DNA from: an uncultured Flavobacteriaceae bacterium
GTDB taxonomy: Bacteria > Bacteroidota > Bacteroidia > Flavobacteriales > Flavobacteriaceae
NCBI GenBank assembly: GCA_947500445.1
Contig: CANMSB010000009.1
Coordinates: 62,001 to 126,000 of the forward strand
Reading direction: 5' to 3'
Length of the DNA: 64,000 nt
In this document: positions 20,279 to 29,169 of the stretch, piece by piece
Numbering within the stretch: position 1 is the first letter of the stretch
Layout: every line of letters starts with the position of its first letter
Position numbers and translations under genes: made by a program
The notes under the pieces: generated by a model
What the model saw: the letters and a program-made list of their open reading frames with translations, nothing else
What the model was told of the DNA's origin: nothing
The model's database searches: none

Positions 20279-21664
20279 ATGTATTGTATCGTAGACATAG
20301 AGACCACCGGGAACGGTATAAAGGGCAACCGGATTACCGAGATTTCCATTTTTAAGTTCGACGGATATGAAGTGGTCGACGAGTTTACATCACTGGTAGA
20401 CCCCGAATGTGAAATCCCTTTTTTTATTACTGGATTGACCGGTATCGACAATGAAACGGTTCGTGGTGCTCCGAAGCTGGAGGAAATTGCCAACAAAATT
20501 TTAGAAATTACCAAGGATTGTATTTTTGTGGCGCACAGCGTCAACTTCGATTACAATGTTATAAAGCACCAACTGCAGGCCATTGGTCTGGAGTTCTCAC
20601 GTAAAAAACTTTGCACCGTACGGCTTTCCAGAAAGTTGCTTCCGGGCTACCGTTCCTATAGTTTGGGCAAACTATGCACCGCGCTCTCCATACCACTGGA
20701 AAACAGGCATCGTGCCAGGGGCGATGCGCACGCTACGGTATTATTGTTCCAAAAATTATTGCGTGCCCATGGTGCCGAAAAAGTGTTTAAAAACTTTTTG
20801 AACGCCCGTTCACAAGAAGCTACCTTACCGCCTTCATTGCCCAAGGAAACATTTTTAAAATTGCCTTCGGCCGCAGGGGTGTACTATTTTCGCGATGGAA
20901 ATGGTACTATTATTTACGTAGGCAAGGCCATCAATATCAAGAAAAGGGTATTGGGCCATTTTTACGATAAATCCAACAAAGAGGTACGGTTATGCCAAGA
21001 GACCGCGCATATTGATTTTGAACTTTCGGGAAGTAACCTCTTGGCACTCTTAATGGAATCAACGGCAATTAAAAAACACTTTCCCAAATACAATAGGGCC
21101 CAAAAAAAAGCCGTGCCCTCTTATGGGATATTTGCATATGAAAACCGGAGAGGGGTGTTGCATTTGGCCTTCAACAAATTGAAATCGGTGCCGGCTCCCT
21201 TAGCTACGTTTTATAGCATAACGGCCTGTCGTTCCTTTTTGCAGGAGCTTTGCGACCGGTATGCGCTATGCCCTAGGTTTTGTCAGCTTCAGGAAGGCTC
21301 AGGGGCGTGCTCGCATTACTTATTGACCAGCTGCAAAGGTATCTGTAACGGGGAAGAAGCTACGGAGAAATATAATGATAGGGTGCACGATGCCATTTCG
21401 GAAATTGGGGCGAACGCGGAAGAAACTATTTTGATCAAGGAAAAGGGACGTTCGTTATCGGAGGAAGCTTTTGTATTGTTGAAAAATGGGGCGTATTGCG
21501 GCTATGGATTTATCGATAAGGAGGTGCCCATCCGGAACGAAAGCGATATCGAAGGGTTTTTGATGGCTCAAAAGAGTACACTGGAAACGGAGAGTATCAT
21601 TCGTGCCTACTTGAACAAAGGCAAGGGGAATTGCATTGCGCTATCGGAAACGGTCGTTTCTTAA
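20279..21664 (+). CDS. DnaQ-like 3'-5' exonuclease fused to a GIY-YIG nuclease (Cho/UvrC-like)
   Basis: The N-terminal ~170 residues are a DEDDh exonuclease of the DNA polymerase III epsilon type: D6 and E8 in VDIETTG, a central HSVNFDYNV motif, and the final H/D in HRARGDAHAT. A GIY-YIG domain follows from about residue 200 (GVYYFRDGNGTIIYVGKA), related to the N-terminal incision nuclease of UvrC and to Cho. The C-terminal part carries several Cys (CPRFCQLQEGSGACSHYLLT). Such exonuclease-GIY-YIG fusions occur in many bacteria and are thought to act in DNA repair. It is 461 residues with an ATG start. The gene ends 5 bp before a convergent small gene. Confidence 0.9.
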   Translation: MYCIVDIETTGNGIKGNRITEISIFKFDGYEVVDEFTSLVDPECEIPFFITGLTGIDNETVRGAPKLEEIANKILEITKDCIFVAHSVNFDYNVIKHQLQAIGLEFSRKKLCTVRLSRKLLPGYRSYSLGKLCTALSIPLENRHRARGDAHATVLLFQKLLRAHGAEKVFKNFLNARSQEATLPPSLPKETFLKLPSAAGVYYFRDGNGTIIYVGKAINIKKRVLGHFYDKSNKEVRLCQETAHIDFELSGSNLLALLMESTAIKKHFPKYNRAQKKAVPSYGIFAYENRRGVLHLAFNKLKSVPAPLATFYSITACRSFLQELCDRYALCPRFCQLQEGSGACSHYLLTSCKGICNGEEATEKYNDRVHDAISEIGANAEETILIKEKGRSLSEEAFVLLKNGAYCGYGFIDKEVPIRNESDIEGFLMAQKSTLETESIIRAYLNKGKGNCIALSETVVS

Positions 21665-21669
21665 ATCGG

Positions 21670-21765
21670 TTATTCTCTTAGTTTTCGATACATGCGGATG
21701 ATAAAGAGCATCCAGATCAAAAAAATGACCGAAACAAAAATGGAATATATCAAAATGAAATCCAT
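21670..21765 (-). CDS. Small 31-residue single-span membrane protein, coupled to upstream gene
   Basis: On the minus strand an ATG at 21765-21763 overlaps the stop of the upstream 60-residue gene by one base (TAATG), the usual arrangement for translational coupling. The product is 31 residues: a hydrophobic helix from residue 3 to about 23 (begins FILIYSIFVSVIFLIW) followed by a basic tail (RMYRKLRE), a positive-inside pattern. The family is not recognised. The overlap and protein-like composition favour a real gene over chance, but its size makes this moderate. Confidence 0.55.
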   Translation of the reverse strand: MDFILIYSIFVSVIFLIWMLFIIRMYRKLRE

Positions 21766-21947
21766 TATTTTTTATCCTTAAAGTAATTCATAAAACCAAG
21801 TATGGTCGGTGCCCAAAATGCGATAAAAATAGCATCCAGTTTGTCCCCGCTAAGGAACTTGTATTCCGAGACAAGTATAATCGATATGACTACCAGGAGC
21901 ATGACGATGTTCATGACTCCAACTTTCTCAATAAAGTCTTTGATCAT
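21765..21947 (-). CDS. Small membrane protein (60 residues)
   Basis: This short protein has a hydrophobic segment at about residues 12-27 (MNIVMLLVVISIILVS), a polar loop (EYKFLSGDKLD) and a second weaker hydrophobic segment (AIFIAFWAPTILGFMNYF) before a basic end (KDKK). That suggests a two-span inner-membrane hairpin. The family is not recognised. Its stop overlaps the start of a 31-residue gene downstream. Likely real given its codon pattern and the coupled neighbour; function unknown. Confidence 0.6.
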   Translation of the reverse strand: MIKDFIEKVGVMNIVMLLVVISIILVSEYKFLSGDKLDAIFIAFWAPTILGFMNYFKDKK

Positions 21948-22160
21948 TTTTTCGTAAAGTAATTCTTATTAAAGATAGTTAATTAAAAAGCGCTGGCCCT
22001 AAAAATATTATGATTTCCTTAACATTTGCAAATATCGGAAAGAATTAGGTCTTTTTTTAGTACAATCGCACAAAATAATACTCCAATTGCCCGTGTTGTT
22101 TCCATAAGGCATATCATCATCGGTGGCAATTGGTATTAGTTGACTATGGGCACTCATCGC

Positions 22161-23564
22161 TCAGCTTCCGGAGCATGCTTGACCAACGGTTTCGAGACCA
22201 TCTGCTTTCAATATATTGAAGCCCCCTTCGATATTGACCATATTATGGATGCCCCTACTCTTTAAAATAGATGCTGCGATGACCGAACGGTACCCTCCGG
22301 CACAATGTATAAAAAACGACTCGCCCTTTGGGAAGCTGGACAGATATGAATTCAATTTGCCCAATGGTGTGTTTACCGCGTCGGTAAGCCGTTCAGCACG
22401 ATACTCCTCTTTTTTTCGGACATCAAAGACCGGTTGTTCCGTATTTCTTATTTTTTCGGCTGCCTCGGCAGCTGGTTGGGAAGCCAAGGTATCCAAATCT
22501 TTTCCGGCATGCCTCCAAGCTTCGATACCGCCTTTTAGATATCCTATGGTACCATCAAAACCAACACGGGACAAACGGGTCAGGGTTTCTTCTTCCTTTC
22601 CTTCCGGAACAATGAGCAACAGCGGTTGTTCCGTATCGGCGATAAGCGCACCTACCCATGGGGCAAAATCGCCATGGAGCCCGATGAATATGGACCTTGG
22701 AATATGGCCGTTTATAAAATCGTTTTGATGGCGTACATCGAGCACCACTGCGCCGGTGGTGTTGGCGGCCGTTTCAAAATCTTCCGCGTCGAGTGCCGTA
22801 TGTCCCCTTTTCAAAACCTCGGAAATGTCCTCATAGCCTTCGCGGTTCATTTTTACGTTCAACGGAAAATACTCCGGGGGAGGTGCCAAACCATCGGTAA
22901 CCTCTTTAATGAACTCGGCCTTTGTCATATCGGCCCGTAAGGCATAATTGACCTTTTTTTGGTTGCCCAAAAGATCTACCGTTTCTTTCATCATGTTTTT
23001 ACCGCAGGCCGATCCGGCCCCATGGGCGGGGTATACGGTAACGTCGTCCGCCAAGGGCATAATTTTGGATCGCAGACTATCGTATAACAATCCGGCCAAA
23101 TCGTCCTGGGTCATCGCACCCTTTTGTGCTAGGTCCGGACGGCCTACATCGCCAAGAAAAAGCGTGTCGCCGGAAAAAATGGCATGGTCCTTTCCATTTT
23201 CGTCCTTTAAAAGATAGGTCGTGCTCTCCAAGGTGTGCCCGGGGGTGTGCAGTACTTTTATAGTGGTTTTACCAAGCTTAAATTCCTGCCCGTCCGTTGC
23301 GATCAATGCCTCAAAAGTCGGGTTGGCGTTTGGCCCGTATATGATGGGAGCTCCAGTTTTTTCGGCCAAGGTAACGTGACCGCTTACAAAATCGGCATGA
23401 AAATGTGTTTCAAAAACATACATAATCTTTGCGTTGTCCTTTGCCGCTCTTTTCAGGTAAGGGGTCACCTCCCTAAGCGGGTCTATAATGGCAGCTTCCC
23501 CGTTACTTTCGATATAGTAGGCCCCTTGGGCGAGACATCCGGTATAAATTTGTTCGATCGTCAT
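22161..23564 (-). CDS. MBL-fold hydrolase with two rhodanese domains (persulfide dioxygenase-like)
   Basis: The N-terminal ~230 residues are a metallo-beta-lactamase fold of the ETHE1/glyoxalase II branch: THFHADFVSGH metal motif, HTPGHT, and SGDTLFLGDVGRPD. Two rhodanese-like domains follow. The second has the active-site Cys in HCAGGYRS; the first has IVPEGKEEE where a Cys loop is expected, so it is probably inactive. The family oxidises glutathione- or thiol-bound persulfide and passes sulfur to the rhodanese. 467 residues, ATG start, cytoplasmic (no signal peptide). It lies 62 bp downstream of a SulP transporter on the same strand, fitting a sulfur-handling operon in which oxidised sulfur is moved across the membrane. 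Confidence 0.88.
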   Translation of the reverse strand: MTIEQIYTGCLAQGAYYIESNGEAAIIDPLREVTPYLKRAAKDNAKIMYVFETHFHADFVSGHVTLAEKTGAPIIYGPNANPTFEALIATDGQEFKLGKTTIKVLHTPGHTLESTTYLLKDENGKDHAIFSGDTLFLGDVGRPDLAQKGAMTQDDLAGLLYDSLRSKIMPLADDVTVYPAHGAGSACGKNMMKETVDLLGNQKKVNYALRADMTKAEFIKEVTDGLAPPPEYFPLNVKMNREGYEDISEVLKRGHTALDAEDFETAANTTGAVVLDVRHQNDFINGHIPRSIFIGLHGDFAPWVGALIADTEQPLLLIVPEGKEEETLTRLSRVGFDGTIGYLKGGIEAWRHAGKDLDTLASQPAAEAAEKIRNTEQPVFDVRKKEEYRAERLTDAVNTPLGKLNSYLSSFPKGESFFIHCAGGYRSVIAASILKSRGIHNMVNIEGGFNILKADGLETVGQACSGS

Positions 23565-23626
23565 AGCATTTCTTTAAATTGATACAACCTTACTTTTTTG
23601 AAGGCCATAAAAACAGTGTTTACATT

Positions 23627-25369
23627 TCATCGCAGGTCTTCGGCCGTCGATGTTTTGTTTTGATGCGCAATTTTATCCTGTAAAGGCGTCCCATATCTGG
23701 GATCGTCAAAATGGGCGACCGCCTCTTTTACCTTTACGAAGAGGCATTCTTCCCTTAAACAATCGATAATCCCGTTGCTATAGAAAATATCGCGTATGGG
23801 GCCTATCGCACCTGCGATATAAAACTGAAGTTGGCGTTCGTGCAGTTCTTCGATTACGGCGATCAATGTCCGCGTTCCCGTTGCGTCGATATAATTGATG
23901 GCCTCCGCATTCAAGATAACGGCCCGTAAGGCACCTCCTTTTTGGTCCACATAGCGTAACAGTATTTTTTTAAAATATGCGGAATTCCCAAAATACAACT
24001 GCGCATCGAAACGGACGACCAGCAGGTCGTCCCGAAGCAGGGCCTCCCCTTCAAAACGGTTTACGTTTTTATAATAATCGGAGCCCCCGATATTCCCAAG
24101 AATTGCGAAATGGGGCTGGGAGGTACGATACACCATCAGCAATAGCGAAAGTAATACCCCAATCAAAATACCGCCCGTAATGCCAACGGTCAGCGTTCCC
24201 AAAAAGGTAATGCAGAGCACTGCAAACTCGTCTTTCCGGAGTCTCCAAAGCAATTTTGGATACTTCAGGTCGACCAGCCCGACCACCGAAACCATAATAA
24301 TGCTCGCCAATACCGCCTTGGGCAAATAATAAAACACCGGCGTTAAAAAAAACAGCGTGAGCAGCACCAGAGCCGCAGCGAACACTCCGGACATTGGGGT
24401 ACGCCCGCCCGATTCAAAATTGATCGCCGATCTGGAAAAGCTGGCGGTCGAACCATAGGATTGAAAAAAGGAACCTACAATATTGGCGGTTCCCAAAGCT
24501 ATCAATTCTTGGTTGGCGTTTACATAGTCGGTATGGTTGCGTTCTTCCATGGCCTTGCCTATGGAAATGGTTTCTAAATATCCTACAAGGGCCAATACCA
24601 GAGCGATCGACCACAGACGGGAAATCAATTCCAACGAAATGTTCGGGGTGTCGAATTTTGGAAACCCTATGGGAACCTCGCCCACGATCTTGATGCCAAA
24701 TGACGTTGGTGCTATAAAATACATGCACAGAACGCCCAATATGACCACCAATAACACGGCAGGAATGCGTTTGTCCCATTTTTTGATAAGCAGAATGATC
24801 AGAATACCGGAAAGCCCGATACCTAGGTCGTATAGGTTGGTATCGCCCAATTTTCCCATGGCATTGCCCACCAGTTCGTAAAATTGGGTGCTTTTTTCAA
24901 TTTCAACACCGAGCAAATGGCGTAGCTGGCTAAAAATAATGATGATCGCCGCCCCGGAAGTAAAGCCGTTGATCACTGGCTTCGATAGGAAGTTCACCAA
25001 AAACCCCATTCGTAATATTCCCAAAAGAAGCTGTATGGCCCCTACCATCAAGCAGAGTACTATAGCGGCCGTAATGTAGTTTTCCGTTCCGCTAAGCTGC
25101 AATGCACCCAAGCCTGCGGCAACTAATAGGGAGTCCATGGCGACCGGCCCCGTGGACACTTGCCGTGAGGTTCCCAAAAGGGCATAAAAGACCAACGGGA
25201 GCAAGGCGGCATACAGGCCGTAAACAGGAGGTAGCCCGGCAATCATGGCATAGGCCATTCCTTGCGGTACCAGTACGATACCGACCGTAAGCCCTGCTAC
25301 AAGATCTCGTTTGAGGTCCTGCTTTTGATATGAGGGCAACCATTCCAAAATGGGGAGAAACCGTCGCAT
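23627..25369 (-). CDS. SulP family anion (sulfate) transporter with STAS domain
   Basis: The protein has the SulP signature near the N-terminus (DLVAGLTVGIVLVPQGMAYA) followed by many transmembrane helices, then a cytoplasmic STAS domain at about residues 430-560 (ILNAEAINYIDATGTRTL). SulP proteins carry sulfate, bicarbonate or other anions; the substrate cannot be read from sequence. I use the ATG at 25369 (580 residues); a TTG six codons upstream is possible. The MBL-rhodanese gene follows in the same direction, which favours sulfate or another sulfur oxyanion as substrate. Confidence 0.9.
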   Translation of the reverse strand: MRRFLPILEWLPSYQKQDLKRDLVAGLTVGIVLVPQGMAYAMIAGLPPVYGLYAALLPLVFYALLGTSRQVSTGPVAMDSLLVAAGLGALQLSGTENYITAAIVLCLMVGAIQLLLGILRMGFLVNFLSKPVINGFTSGAAIIIIFSQLRHLLGVEIEKSTQFYELVGNAMGKLGDTNLYDLGIGLSGILIILLIKKWDKRIPAVLLVVILGVLCMYFIAPTSFGIKIVGEVPIGFPKFDTPNISLELISRLWSIALVLALVGYLETISIGKAMEERNHTDYVNANQELIALGTANIVGSFFQSYGSTASFSRSAINFESGGRTPMSGVFAAALVLLTLFFLTPVFYYLPKAVLASIIMVSVVGLVDLKYPKLLWRLRKDEFAVLCITFLGTLTVGITGGILIGVLLSLLLMVYRTSQPHFAILGNIGGSDYYKNVNRFEGEALLRDDLLVVRFDAQLYFGNSAYFKKILLRYVDQKGGALRAVILNAEAINYIDATGTRTLIAVIEELHERQLQFYIAGAIGPIRDIFYSNGIIDCLREECLFVKVKEAVAHFDDPRYGTPLQDKIAHQNKTSTAEDLR

Positions 25370-25451
25370 GGGGTAAAGGTACTCCAAAAAGGGAAAAACA
25401 AGGGTGACCTAAGTTACCGACCCATAATCCATTTGCCGATCAAGATATAAT

Positions 25452-25477
25452 ATCATTTCAAAGTTAAAATGGTATGA
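25452..25477. repeat. Possible solitary end of the dispersed repeat
   Basis: The stretch atttcaaagttaaaatggta closely resembles the right end of repeat copy B (59992-60012), with a one-base length difference. It has no partner end nearby, so it may be a relic or chance. It lies between the SulP gene and the DUF3857 gene. Confidence 0.35.
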
Positions 25478-25507
25478 GACAAAAGCAAAACGGAACGATT
25501 GGGAAAC

Positions 25508-27481
25508 CTATACTTTTTCAAAAATGATGAAGGTGTTTTTTTGGTCGTTAACGGCTTGTTTGAAAAGCGCTTTGAGCAAGTCGTAAAACGCAGGGTCGAA
25601 ATACGTACCGTTTAATGCCAGATCAAAGCTTAAGAGCACATTCCGTTGCTTATGATCACAGCTAAAACGATAGGTAACACTTTTTGCCTCGTCCAACGAC
25701 ATCGCCTTGTTTTCGGGAAGTTCTTTGATCTTGTAGCCTTCTGGAACTTCGATATTGATCTGGTAACGAAATTTTTGTGGATATCCAAAATCGATAGGAT
25801 AGCTACGGTTATCCAATTTAAAGGGATTTTCCTCAAAAAAATGGATCAGAAAGGGGTTGAAGTACAGCTTGTCGCCCTGAGCGACATCTTCCAATTCAAA
25901 TGAAAAGCGCTCCATTACCCGTTCGTCGGTACTGCGTTCGTCGTTCTTTTTATAGTCGGTAATAACAAAAGTATCTTCCTCCCCATCTTCTTGCATCTCG
26001 TCCAAATAGGCTTCTTTGGTAAGCCGTTTTAATCTTTTTCTTTGGCTGATCGCGTTATAGCCATCGGTTAAAACGTCCATAACCCCTATCGCCTTTTCGG
26101 CTTCGGAATCGAATTTGATACTTGCCCTCACTTGGAACTTGTTTTTGACCATAGGGACAATGTCTTGCCAATAGCTTTCGTTTTTAAAGTCCATCACCCG
26201 ACCATAATGGTTAAGCGTACGATAGGGGAGGTAGCCAAAGGGATAAAATTTATCCGTGGCATCCAATAGAAAGTCCTGACCATCGATCGTCGTTTTTGCG
26301 AGTACATAATTGAAATCGTTCATTACCGGATGCTTTTGTTTTGGAAGCCCGTTGTTTCTGGTCGATATCATCATTAAATCTGTTTTAATATCGGCCGCGT
26401 TCAACAAATTGATCAACGACATATTAATTTCCCAGGCATTGCCTTTTTTGGCATCGAAGGCGTCCTTTACCCTGGCGGTGCCATAACTGGCGTAGCGTTC
26501 GTTCCAATTGAAATGGTTTTGCACAAACTTGTAAATGTTCTTGGCACGGGTCATCGGGTCTCCTTCCGTAAGCAGTTTTTCAGGAACGTTCCGTTCAAAA
26601 AAGCCCTTCTTTAACAACTGTCTGCCAATGTCCTTATCGGAACGGAATTCCTTGTCCACATCCTTCCAGCTTTTGGTATACCGGGAGGTAGTGCCGTCCA
26701 AATGGCGATATTCCGACAGTTCAAATTCAATTTGCGAAATATAGTTTTCTTCGGACAGCGAATAGTCCTCTTCCATTTGAAATGCAGGAATGTCCTTCAT
26801 CGTGTATTTCAATACCTCACAGTCCGCACCTTCGGGGTATCCGGGAACATAAAAACAATCTTTTTTGATCTTCGCATCGTTGGTGCTCAGGGCCAAAGAA
26901 CCTTTTAGCGCACGGTTGTATACATAGTTTCCGGGAATACTGGCATTAAACTCACTGTAGATCTTGGGAATGTTCGATTGAAAACGCCATCCCTCAAAAT
27001 TAAAATCAAATGGAGTGGTAATGGTATACTTGTATTCCAAGATGCTTCCTTTTTCAATTTTAGGAAAGGTAAAGGTTTTGGAGCGCCATCGTTCCGTTTC
27101 ATCCTTGTTGAAAATTTCTTGGGACAATACATTATATTGATTGGCCCCGTTGTGTGTTACGGCCTTTATATTGGCCAACTTCTCGGTAGATGCCCCTTTG
27201 TGGTACAGGTATATTTTGATGGTTCCCTCGTTAAAAGCTTTTTCATCGAATATCTTAATTTTTTTGTGGAACTCTTTTACCAGTAAAATACGATTGTCAA
27301 TGACCTTAAAATAATTATCGCCCCGTTCATAAAGGACCACGGCATGCGCTTCAGGATCTTTTTCATAAAACTCCATTTTTTTCTCGGATTCGCTCAATCG
27401 TCCAAAGGTATCGGGCATTTGGGCTAAACCGAAAAAGCTGGGCAATAGACAACAGATAAAAGGGATACTTCGTAAAAACAT
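25508..27481 (-). CDS. DUF3857 / transglutaminase-like exported protein
   Basis: A signal peptide (MFLRSIPFICCLLPSFFGLA) precedes an N-terminal DUF3857 beta domain (about residues 50-230) and a transglutaminase-like core (about 290-420). Where active members have the catalytic Cys, this protein reads GNAWEINMSLINLL, so the Cys is absent; a later HPVMNDFNYVL and LLDATDKFYPFG keep the positions of the His and Asp. This domain pair is frequent in Bacteroidota periplasmic proteins, where catalytic Cys loss is common, so it probably has a binding or structural role. 657 residues, ATG start. No operon partner is obvious. Confidence 0.82.
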   Translation of the reverse strand: MFLRSIPFICCLLPSFFGLAQMPDTFGRLSESEKKMEFYEKDPEAHAVVLYERGDNYFKVIDNRILLVKEFHKKIKIFDEKAFNEGTIKIYLYHKGASTEKLANIKAVTHNGANQYNVLSQEIFNKDETERWRSKTFTFPKIEKGSILEYKYTITTPFDFNFEGWRFQSNIPKIYSEFNASIPGNYVYNRALKGSLALSTNDAKIKKDCFYVPGYPEGADCEVLKYTMKDIPAFQMEEDYSLSEENYISQIEFELSEYRHLDGTTSRYTKSWKDVDKEFRSDKDIGRQLLKKGFFERNVPEKLLTEGDPMTRAKNIYKFVQNHFNWNERYASYGTARVKDAFDAKKGNAWEINMSLINLLNAADIKTDLMMISTRNNGLPKQKHPVMNDFNYVLAKTTIDGQDFLLDATDKFYPFGYLPYRTLNHYGRVMDFKNESYWQDIVPMVKNKFQVRASIKFDSEAEKAIGVMDVLTDGYNAISQRKRLKRLTKEAYLDEMQEDGEEDTFVITDYKKNDERSTDERVMERFSFELEDVAQGDKLYFNPFLIHFFEENPFKLDNRSYPIDFGYPQKFRYQINIEVPEGYKIKELPENKAMSLDEAKSVTYRFSCDHKQRNVLLSFDLALNGTYFDPAFYDLLKALFKQAVNDQKNTFIIFEKV

Positions 27482-27687
27482 GATGGTTTGGTTTGGTGGT
27501 ATTTGAATTAGTACTATATATGATTGTTCGTGATTTTTGCCGGGGCTAAGAAGCCGGTACCAAATCCGCTTACCTCAAAAAGAAAAAAACCGTAGTAATT
27601 GTATTACCTTTTGACTTTTTTGTTTTCTTGAAATTTCTGATAAAACGAGTTCAGATTTTCATTCAAAAATTACGCTATCTTGAAGAA

Positions 27688-28506
27688 CTATAAATCGTTT
27701 ATGATATTGCGTATTCGCGTGAGATTTTTCAATAATCCTTCCAAATGATCTAAATGTAACATATTGGCACCATCACTCTTTGCGATGGATGGGTCGAAAT
27801 GGGTTTCCATAAACAGTCCGTCCACACCGGTAGCGATTCCGGCCCTTGCAATGGTCTCGATCATATCCGGCCTACCGCCGGTTACCCCTGAAGATTGATT
27901 GGGTTGTTGTAGGGAGTGGGTGACGTCCAGCACCACGGGAGCGTACTGTTTCATTGTGGGAATTCCCCTAAAATCTACGATCATGTCCTGATAACCGAAC
28001 ATGTTTCCCCTTTCGGTGATCATGACCTGTTCGTTTTTGGAGTCGGTAACCTTGGTTACGGCATGTTTCATGCTTTCCGGACTCATAAACTGTCCTTTTT
28101 TAAGATTGACCGTTTTACCCGTTTTTGCGGCAGCGACGACCAGATCGGTCTGACGGACCAAAAAAGCGGGTATCTGGAGTACATCGACATATTCTGCCGC
28201 ATGGGCGGCGTCTGCCTCGGTATGGATATCCGTAATGGTCGGTACTTCAAAGGTTTCCGATACTTTTCGCAATATCTTTAAGGCTTTTTCGTCCCCGATA
28301 CCGGTAAAAGAATCGACACGGCTTCGATTGGCCTTTTTAAAACTGCCCTTAAAAACATACGGTATTCTCAATTGATCGGTTACCGTAACTATTTTTTCGG
28401 CAATGCGAAGTGCCATTTCCTCACCTTCGATGGCACAGGGTCCGGAAAGTAAAAAAAAATTGCCGCTATCGGCATGCTTGATTTTCGGAATACGGGTCAG
28501 CTCCAT
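27688..28506 (-). CDS. kdsA: 3-deoxy-8-phosphooctulonate (KDO-8-P) synthase
   Basis: KdsA condenses phosphoenolpyruvate with arabinose 5-phosphate to make KDO 8-phosphate for lipopolysaccharide inner core. Family motifs are clear: FLLSGPCAIEGEEMA at the N-terminus, FKGSFKKANRSR, QIPAFLVRQTDLV, and the TERGNMFGYQDMIVDFRG loop. 272 residues is full length. ATG start at 28506. A TATCTTTG -7 element lies on the minus strand at 28522-28529, only 16 bp upstream, without a good -33 box. It is divergent from the first barrel-like gene. Confidence 0.95.
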   Translation of the reverse strand: MELTRIPKIKHADSGNFFLLSGPCAIEGEEMALRIAEKIVTVTDQLRIPYVFKGSFKKANRSRVDSFTGIGDEKALKILRKVSETFEVPTITDIHTEADAAHAAEYVDVLQIPAFLVRQTDLVVAAAKTGKTVNLKKGQFMSPESMKHAVTKVTDSKNEQVMITERGNMFGYQDMIVDFRGIPTMKQYAPVVLDVTHSLQQPNQSSGVTGGRPDMIETIARAGIATGVDGLFMETHFDPSIAKSDGANMLHLDHLEGLLKNLTRIRNIINDL

Positions 28507-28581
28507 TTCTTAAAATTTCCACAAAGATAGCGTTTCCGTAGGTTTTCCTTTTTAGCTTTAAACCTCAAAAACTGGTTGTAA

Positions 28582-29160
28582 ATGATAAAAAAACTACTCG
28601 GTATTATACTTTTTGTTTGGGTAACGATCGGCAATGCCCAGGTACGTAAATACAGTGAACAAGGGAACGGACTCATCAACTTGGAGAAACATCAGGTCAA
28701 TTTTAACCTTTTGAGCCCCGGGGTAAGTTATGAAATAGGGCTGTTCAGGAACCAAACCATATCTACTTCCTTAGGTCTTGGCCTTGCAACGTATGAGGAA
28801 GGATATGCCTTTGGCCTTGCTTGGAACAATCGCTATCGGTACTATCATAATCTCAAACGACGGAAGGAGCTGCGTAAAAACGTCTCCGGTAATTCCGGTA
28901 ATTACATTGCGGCGGCGCAAGCTATTTTTTTCTCCCAGTTGCGCGTAGCTACCAATATAGAGGGGCCTAACGATTTTAATGTCGGCTTTTACGGAATGGT
29001 TTACGGCATACAGCGAACGTATCCAAAAGGACTGAATTTTACCGCGGAACTTGGGGCCGGTTATTATAGGGGCGATGGCGTGCTTTCCGGATACGGTCCC
29101 TTGTTCGGACTTTCCCTCGGTTGGACGCCTAAAAGAAAAGTAGGTGGTGAAAAGTATTGA
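28582..29160 (+). CDS. Exported barrel-like protein, paralogue 1
   Basis: A signal peptide (MIKKLLGIILFVWVTIGNAQ) is followed by alternating hydrophobic/polar strands, consistent with a small outer-membrane beta-barrel or a secreted beta protein. I do not recognise a named family. It is clearly related to the gene at 29974-30513: both share LSPGVSYEIG/LAPGVSYELG, a basic RRKELRK/RRKSKRK turn, SGNSGNYIA/AGNSGNYIA, and YGIQRTYPKG/YGIQRTRKKG. The two copies are separated by a minisatellite of about 0.8 kb. 192 residues, ATG start. Function unknown. Confidence 0.75.
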   Translation: MIKKLLGIILFVWVTIGNAQVRKYSEQGNGLINLEKHQVNFNLLSPGVSYEIGLFRNQTISTSLGLGLATYEEGYAFGLAWNNRYRYYHNLKRRKELRKNVSGNSGNYIAAAQAIFFSQLRVATNIEGPNDFNVGFYGMVYGIQRTYPKGLNFTAELGAGYYRGDGVLSGYGPLFGLSLGWTPKRKVGGEKY

Positions 29161-29169
29161 GTATGGAGT

